Source of the DNA: Salibacterium qingdaonense
GTDB lineage: Bacteria > Bacillota > Bacilli > Bacillales > Marinococcaceae
DNA length: 64,000 nucleotides
Direction of reading: 5' to 3'
Assembly: GCF_900114715.1 (NCBI RefSeq)
Contig: NZ_FOTY01000011.1
Span: 1-64,000, forward strand
Below the pieces are notes generated by a model. The model was not told where the DNA came from, made no database searches, and worked only from the letters and a program-made list of their open reading frames with translations. This document shows positions 59,526 through 64,000 of this stretch, in pieces; positions within the stretch are counted from its first letter, which is position 1, and each line of letters begins with the position of its first letter. The translations under genes were made by a program, and so were the position numbers.

Positions 59526-59846
59526 TTAGAGTTCATTTACTGTCTCAATATTTCCATAACGGACAAGGACTTGAGACCCCGTGTCGTCTACCAACACAAT
59601 ATAGTCGCTTTGGACGGATAAGAGCGTACCGTCCACCACTCCAAACGGAGTGGTCACCTCTATCTGTTCTCCTACCAAGGAACACAATACTTCCCACAGT
59701 GTTCCAGGTGTATTAGGGGAACATGCGGTGGTGGGGGGAGTATCATTGTTAGATGACGTCCCCCCTCCGATACTGGCGCTTACATTCGATAACTGGTTAA
59801 CCAGCTGTTCTATATTTGCGGATGCCGAGGCGTTTACTCTAGCCAT
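59526..59846 (-). CDS. DUF2642 protein, 106 aa (spore-coat type)
   Basis: The N-terminal half is Ser/Asn/Ala-rich and low in complexity (MARVNASASANIEQLVNQL; GGGTSSNNDTPPTTACSPNTPG), the C-terminal half a DUF2642 domain: LVGEQIEVTTPFGVVDGTLLSVQSDYIVLVDDTGSQVLVRYGNIETV. AAAGGAGG lies 6 bases before ATG. The two DUF2642 genes are probably sporulation-expressed; placement beside glycosyltransferase genes suggests a coat-surface function, as an inference. Confidence 0.8.
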   Translation of the reverse strand: MARVNASASANIEQLVNQLSNVSASIGGGTSSNNDTPPTTACSPNTPGTLWEVLCSLVGEQIEVTTPFGVVDGTLLSVQSDYIVLVDDTGSQVLVRYGNIETVNEL

Positions 59847-60135
59847 ACTAATCCTCCTTTCTTCTTTTCAATATATTAGATGCAGGGATAAGAGATATTG
59901 TATAGGGAGACTACTAACTCTTTTGCCTATTTCAAAAAGTTTCCACAGTTGTCCTCTATTGAAAAAAGCGCAAGTCCCTCTGTAATCCCTCGAGCGGATG
60001 GATGCTGAAGCTGAATCCAGAAAACGCTGACATTATCTATAAGAAACAAAGCAGCGTATTGATGAACCCTCGGGCTCTCCCTGTCATAGATATAACTATT
60101 CCCCATCCCACAAGAAAAACAGGAGGGATTACGAA

Positions 60136-61416
60136 GTGAACGATATTACCGCTTTACTTTTCGGATATTCGAATAAAAAAACAGTACAACAAGCTCTCTG
60201 CTCCCTCGAAAAAATACACCACCGTATAGACATGGTTATGGTTTTGGATCCGTCCGTCCAAATTGGAAACGAAACAAAACGACACAGCTTCGATGTTTCC
60301 TTTATTCCCGAGCAGGACCCGGGACGCGCTTTGAACCGGATTTTGTCCTCTATTAAGACGTCCTATGTTTTGTTCTTACACGACGATGACTATTTCTCTT
60401 CCACTCTTCAGCCGTCCTATGTAAACCTTGATCCTTATAAATCCGTAATGACCGTACCACAGCACATTGGAAAAGCAGTCATTCAGCAGCCGTTCTTGAT
60501 AAGAACGAATTCCGGCAATCTAAACCCTTTTCCTTCCATCGGCCATCTCCCTTTTCAAGAAGCGCTGCTGCCTGCCTGGCTCAGCACGTTGGAAAACCAT
60601 CAAATAACAGCGATCCAAAGAGAAGGATTGAAAAAAATAAATAAAAACACTTCCAAAAGGGAAAGGGAAAAGATTCATTTTTTAACGAAATATAATACAG
60701 CTTCCATGGAATCAAAGTCCCCTTCTCTTTCAATTTTTATAGCCAATTATAATATGGGATCGTATGTGGAAACCGCATTGCTGTCCTGCATTTTACAGAA
60801 CGTCCAGCCGGAATCTGTTTTTGTTATCGATGACGGTTCCACAGACGATTCCCGCACCCGGCTTTCTGAATGGGAAAATCACCCGCGGGTAACATTCATG
60901 GTAAAAGAAAACGGCGGAAAAGCAAGGGCTCTGAATGAGGTCCTCCCTCACATTTCTACTGAATTTGTGATGGAACTGGATGCAGATGACTGGCTTGATC
61001 CGGATGCGGTATCGATTGTGAAACATTATCTTCAGGACCTGCCGGAGCCAGCATGTGTTTTATATGGGAACCTCCGGCGGTGGAAACAGACAGCTGACGG
61101 CGGTGTTTTATATAAAGGACTCTCTAAAGGAAGGCCTGTGCGTGCGAAAAATGATCTAGTATCCTACCGTTTTCCACTTGGCCCCCGGATCTACCGGACA
61201 TCTGCGCTGAAACAAATCGGAGGGTTTCCGGTGGTACCCTTTGAACATGGAAGACTGTACGAGGACGTCAGTGTTTTAATGAATCTTTTCAAAGAAGCTC
61301 CTTTGTTCTTCCAAAATTTCACCGTATACAACGTTCGCGAGCACAAGGAAAGTATTACAAAAAAAAATCATTCCAAATGGAATGATTTTTATAAATCATG
61401 GTTAGATCCCTATTAA
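60136..61416 (+). CDS. family 2 glycosyltransferase with a degenerate N-terminal GT-like domain
   Basis: 426 residues in two parts. Residues about 1-190 resemble a GT-A fold (ITALLFGYSNKKTVQQALCSL; FLHDDDYFSST in DxD position) but lack most donor-site motifs. Residues about 195-426 are a GT2 domain: LSIFIANYNMGSYVETALLSCILQ, VIDDGSTDDSRT, KARALNEVLPHI, and the metal-binding DxD in MELDADDWLDPDA; GPRIYRTSALKQIGGF follows. The start is GTG 60136 with AGGAGG. No membrane helix, so the protein acts in the cytosol, adding sugars to a surface glycan. The gene converges with degT, sharing 4 bases. Confidence 0.87.
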   Translation: MNDITALLFGYSNKKTVQQALCSLEKIHHRIDMVMVLDPSVQIGNETKRHSFDVSFIPEQDPGRALNRILSSIKTSYVLFLHDDDYFSSTLQPSYVNLDPYKSVMTVPQHIGKAVIQQPFLIRTNSGNLNPFPSIGHLPFQEALLPAWLSTLENHQITAIQREGLKKINKNTSKREREKIHFLTKYNTASMESKSPSLSIFIANYNMGSYVETALLSCILQNVQPESVFVIDDGSTDDSRTRLSEWENHPRVTFMVKENGGKARALNEVLPHISTEFVMELDADDWLDPDAVSIVKHYLQDLPEPACVLYGNLRRWKQTADGGVLYKGLSKGRPVRAKNDLVSYRFPLGPRIYRTSALKQIGGFPVVPFEHGRLYEDVSVLMNLFKEAPLFFQNFTVYNVREHKESITKKNHSKWNDFYKSWLDPY

Positions 61417-62534
61417 TCTTTCTGCTGATCAAAAAATTGGATAACGTTTGAAATGATATAGTTTTGTTTCTCAATAGAAAGCTCTGGAAAAATAGGGAGA
61501 GCCAGAATCCGTTCTGCTGTTTTTTCGGAGACAGGAAACCTCCCTTTTTGGTATCCCAAATAATGAAAAGCCTTCTGCAGATGAAGAGGAACCGGATAAT
61601 AGACAGCAGATGCGATGCCGCTCTTCTTCAAATGGGCGGCTAATTCATCCCGCTGCGCTGTTTCTATACAGTACTGATGGTACGTCCGTCCCTCCTGCTC
61701 CCTCGTTTCCGGAGTCTTGACGTACCGGTTTAACTGTTCGGTATACCGCTTGGCAATTTCCTTTCTTTTATGCAGAAACAGCTCCAAATATTTGAGCTTC
61801 ACCAGTAACACCGCCGCCTGCATCTCATCCAGTCTGCTGTTCACACCTATGGAAGAATGCTGGTACCTCATGTGACTGCCGTGATTTCGGAGTTCACGAA
61901 CGTTGTCACAAATATTCTGTTCATTGGTAACAATCATTCCCCCATCTCCAAGGGCGCCAAGGTTTTTAGACGGGAAGAAAGAGAAGCATCCGACATTTCC
62001 AATGCCGCCTGCTTTTTTATCTTCTACCTTCGTTCCTACTGCCTGGCATGCATCTTCAATCACTTTCAAGTTGTATTTTTCCGCCAGTGCGAGAATGTCT
62101 TCCATGTCCGCTGCTTTTCCGAACAGATGCACGATGATCACTGCTTTGGTTTTTGGTGTCAACGCTTCTTTTATTTTCTCTGGGTCGATAGTATACGTCT
62201 GCTCCTTAATATCTGCAAAAACCGGAACAGCACCAGTTTGGGCAATCGCTTCTGCTGTTGCAAAAAAAGTGAACGGGGTCGTGATCACTTCATCTCCGGG
62301 TCCGATGTTCAACGCTTTTAATGATAAATACAACGCATCGGTTCCGTTTGCCACCCCAACAGCATAAGCCGTGCCGGTATAGGCAGCGATTTGGTTTTCA
62401 AGTTCCTCCCCTTTCGCTCCCAGCACGTATTCCCCACTTTTCAGGACGGTTTTCATTTCTTTTAGCAGCGGGGCTTTCAACAAATCAATTTCTTTCTGAA
62501 GATCCACCATAGGGATAAACTCTGTGCGGTTCAC
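61413..62534 (-). CDS. DegT/DnrJ/EryC1/StrS aminotransferase (WbpE-like)
   Basis: PLP-dependent sugar aminotransferase, 373 residues. The PLP lysine is Lys190 in FSFFPSKNLGALGDGG; VIEDACQAVG holds the pyridine-interacting Asp, and ANGTDALYLSLKAL and TPFTFFATAEAI are typical N-terminal motifs. The start is GTG 62534 with GGGAGG. It lies 25 bases after the nucleotide-sugar dehydrogenase and is surely cotranscribed. In the WbpA-WbpB-WbpE pathway it aminates C3 of the 3-keto nucleotide sugar. Confidence 0.92.
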   Translation of the reverse strand: MNRTEFIPMVDLQKEIDLLKAPLLKEMKTVLKSGEYVLGAKGEELENQIAAYTGTAYAVGVANGTDALYLSLKALNIGPGDEVITTPFTFFATAEAIAQTGAVPVFADIKEQTYTIDPEKIKEALTPKTKAVIIVHLFGKAADMEDILALAEKYNLKVIEDACQAVGTKVEDKKAGGIGNVGCFSFFPSKNLGALGDGGMIVTNEQNICDNVRELRNHGSHMRYQHSSIGVNSRLDEMQAAVLLVKLKYLELFLHKRKEIAKRYTEQLNRYVKTPETREQEGRTYHQYCIETAQRDELAAHLKKSGIASAVYYPVPLHLQKAFHYLGYQKGRFPVSEKTAERILALPIFPELSIEKQNYIISNVIQFFDQQKD

Positions 62535-62559
62535 TATCTTTCACCTCCCGGTCCCCTTG

Positions 62560-63855
62560 TCACAAACCTATTCTTTCGTAGTAAATACCTAAAGCCGTGA
62601 TGTTTTCCTTGTTTAAGTCGTTTCGTCCATCAAAAATCAGTTTACAATTTGTGAAGGCATCAAAAGAAAGAAATTGATATTCATGATGAAAGGCTTGAAG
62701 GATGATGGTATCGATTTGGGAAATTTTTTCATCTTCCAGCGATAACGGGGTCAAATCATACGCGGAAATCTCCTGATCCGTAAACAATGGATCGTTTACG
62801 TAAACCCGCGCCTTCCTCTGTTTCAGTGCTTCTGTCAGGAGAAATGTCGTAGTTTTTGTCGGTTCTTTTACATTTCCTCGATAAGACAACCCCAAAATCA
62901 GAACATTTTTATGCTCAAGGGTTTCCAGGTAATCTTCCATTTTGGCAACAGCATAGGCTGCCATGCTGTCATTTATCTTTCTCGCCATGGAAGTCAATCC
63001 ATCCTGCAGTCCTCTTTTTATAAAGAAGTAGGGATAAATGGGAATACAATGTCCTCCGACGCCGATTCCAGGAGTGTGAATGTGCGAAAACGGCTGACTA
63101 TTGCCTGCTTTAACCGCCTCCGAAATGTCTACTCCTTTTTTTTCGGCATAGACGGCTAATTCATTGGCAAGCGCGATATTTACATCCCGGTAGACACACT
63201 CCGCAGTTTTGGAAAATTCCGCTGTTTCTGCGGAGTCTACTTCTATCACCTCACAATGAAGGGATTGTTTATAAAAAGCCGAAGCCGTCTGCAGTCCTTT
63301 CCCATTCGTGCCTCCTACTATTTTCGGATAGTGCTGCAGGTCATGGATCATTTGATTGGAATATACTCTTTCCGGACTGTATGCTAAATAAAAGTCAGTG
63401 CCTGCTTTTAATCCGGAGATGTCTTCAAGCCTCCTGCCAAACCTATTCCGGGTATCTCCCACAGGAAGCGTCGTTTCAAAAATCACCGTTGTCCCTTTAG
63501 TTAATCCCGCTCCTATATCTTCCACCGCTGCATCCATAAACGAGTAATCTACCTCATTATCTTCGTTAACTGCCACGGGAACGATGACAACCACCACATC
63601 CGCTTCAGCCGCCGCCTCCGGTGTTTGCTGTACTGCCCGCAGCCTGCCATTGTGAACAGCCTTATGCACCAGCTGATCCAGTCCTGGTTCATTCTTTACG
63701 TGGGAAAATCCTTTATTTACGAGTGCCACGATTTCCTTCTTGCGATCAGTTCCGATAACATCGAATCCACTATCAGCAAAAACCGCTGCAAGTGTCAGTC
63801 CAATTTTCCCTAATCCTACGACAGCGACAGTTTGTGCTGTGTTGTTATGATTCAT
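62560..63855 (-). CDS. UDP-sugar 6-dehydrogenase (WbpA/WecC/UDP-glucose dehydrogenase family)
   Basis: NAD-dependent four-electron dehydrogenase, 431 residues. Rossmann motif AVVGLGKIGLTLAAVFADSG, the central AYSPERVYSNQM, and catalytic Cys270 in TPGIGVGGHCIPIYPYF; C-terminal LGLSYRGNVKEPTKTTTF. The GGHCIP form and neighbours favour a UDP-HexNAc 6-dehydrogenase of the WbpA/WecC branch over UDP-glucose dehydrogenase. ATG 63855 is chosen since GGGGGGAG lies just before it; the frame's first ATG lacks a site. First gene of the operon with degT. Confidence 0.9.
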   Translation of the reverse strand: MNHNNTAQTVAVVGLGKIGLTLAAVFADSGFDVIGTDRKKEIVALVNKGFSHVKNEPGLDQLVHKAVHNGRLRAVQQTPEAAAEADVVVVIVPVAVNEDNEVDYSFMDAAVEDIGAGLTKGTTVIFETTLPVGDTRNRFGRRLEDISGLKAGTDFYLAYSPERVYSNQMIHDLQHYPKIVGGTNGKGLQTASAFYKQSLHCEVIEVDSAETAEFSKTAECVYRDVNIALANELAVYAEKKGVDISEAVKAGNSQPFSHIHTPGIGVGGHCIPIYPYFFIKRGLQDGLTSMARKINDSMAAYAVAKMEDYLETLEHKNVLILGLSYRGNVKEPTKTTTFLLTEALKQRKARVYVNDPLFTDQEISAYDLTPLSLEDEKISQIDTIILQAFHHEYQFLSFDAFTNCKLIFDGRNDLNKENITALGIYYERIGL

Positions 63856-64000
63856 GTCTCTCCCCCCTTTTTCCTCTGTTCCTTTCCTCATTTCATACTT
63901 TATGTGGAAATATAGTTGATGACTGGACTATTAGGAGGGTTGGAAGAGTTTTCGTTATCTCATCCAAAAAGATAGAGAAGACACCCAGCTGCCCCTTCTT

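Overview
The window reads as a chromosomal stretch of a spore-forming Gram-positive rod of the order Bacillales, most likely a halophilic or alkaliphilic Bacillaceae. This rests on the cotJA-cotJB-cotJC spore-coat operon, two DUF2642 proteins, a YtvA-type LOV-STAS protein, YtrA/YtrB-type ABC genes, strong AAAGGAGG-type ribosome binding sites, frequent TTG/GTG starts and a perfect CcpA cre match. Acidic lipoprotein linkers fit salt adaptation. The genus cannot be named from the sequence.

Layout. 1-198 is the 5' end of an ISLre2-type transposase running off the left edge. 935-5024 holds mqo and topB facing each other. 5170-10754 is a tricarboxylate uptake module: a CitA/DcuS-like kinase, its regulator, then tctC-tctB-tctA behind a cre site. 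10802-19576 carries ohr, a blue-light LOV-STAS gene, a cold-shock gene, a small membrane protein gene, recQ, a sugar dehydrogenase lipoprotein, the cotJ operon, a channel-like protein and an M20 peptidase. tRNA-Leu(CAG) follows, then an MntA/HepT pair whose toxin gene is frameshifted. 21324-29563 holds sir2, an ammonium-transporter/chemoreceptor fusion, a DUF3221 gene, a YeeE/YedE transporter and ahpC-ahpF. 29845-36509 holds mpg and a metE-nrdA-nrdB run behind a long leader with an intrinsic terminator. 36599-49229 is mixed envelope and transport genes ending in a GntR-ABC operon with a visible promoter and operator. 49681-57692 holds a TPR-like protein, oxidoreductases, a HAD hydrolase and a glycoside hydrolase. 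58133-63855 is a nucleotide-sugar and glycosyltransferase cluster beside two DUF2642 genes, probably for a spore-surface or cell-surface glycan.

The most unusual signal is in the intergenic DNA. At least ten noncoding clusters each use their own 6-12 bp word, usually in alternating orientation, and repeat it with nearly the same pitch: 51-53 bp in most, 21 bp in one, with occasional 41 bp steps. These are close to whole numbers of helical turns. The words differ between clusters but the pitch does not. The clusters lie next to gene 3' ends and terminators and none lies between divergent promoters. They resemble BIME/REP arrays of enterobacteria in placement but not in sequence, and I do not recognise the family.
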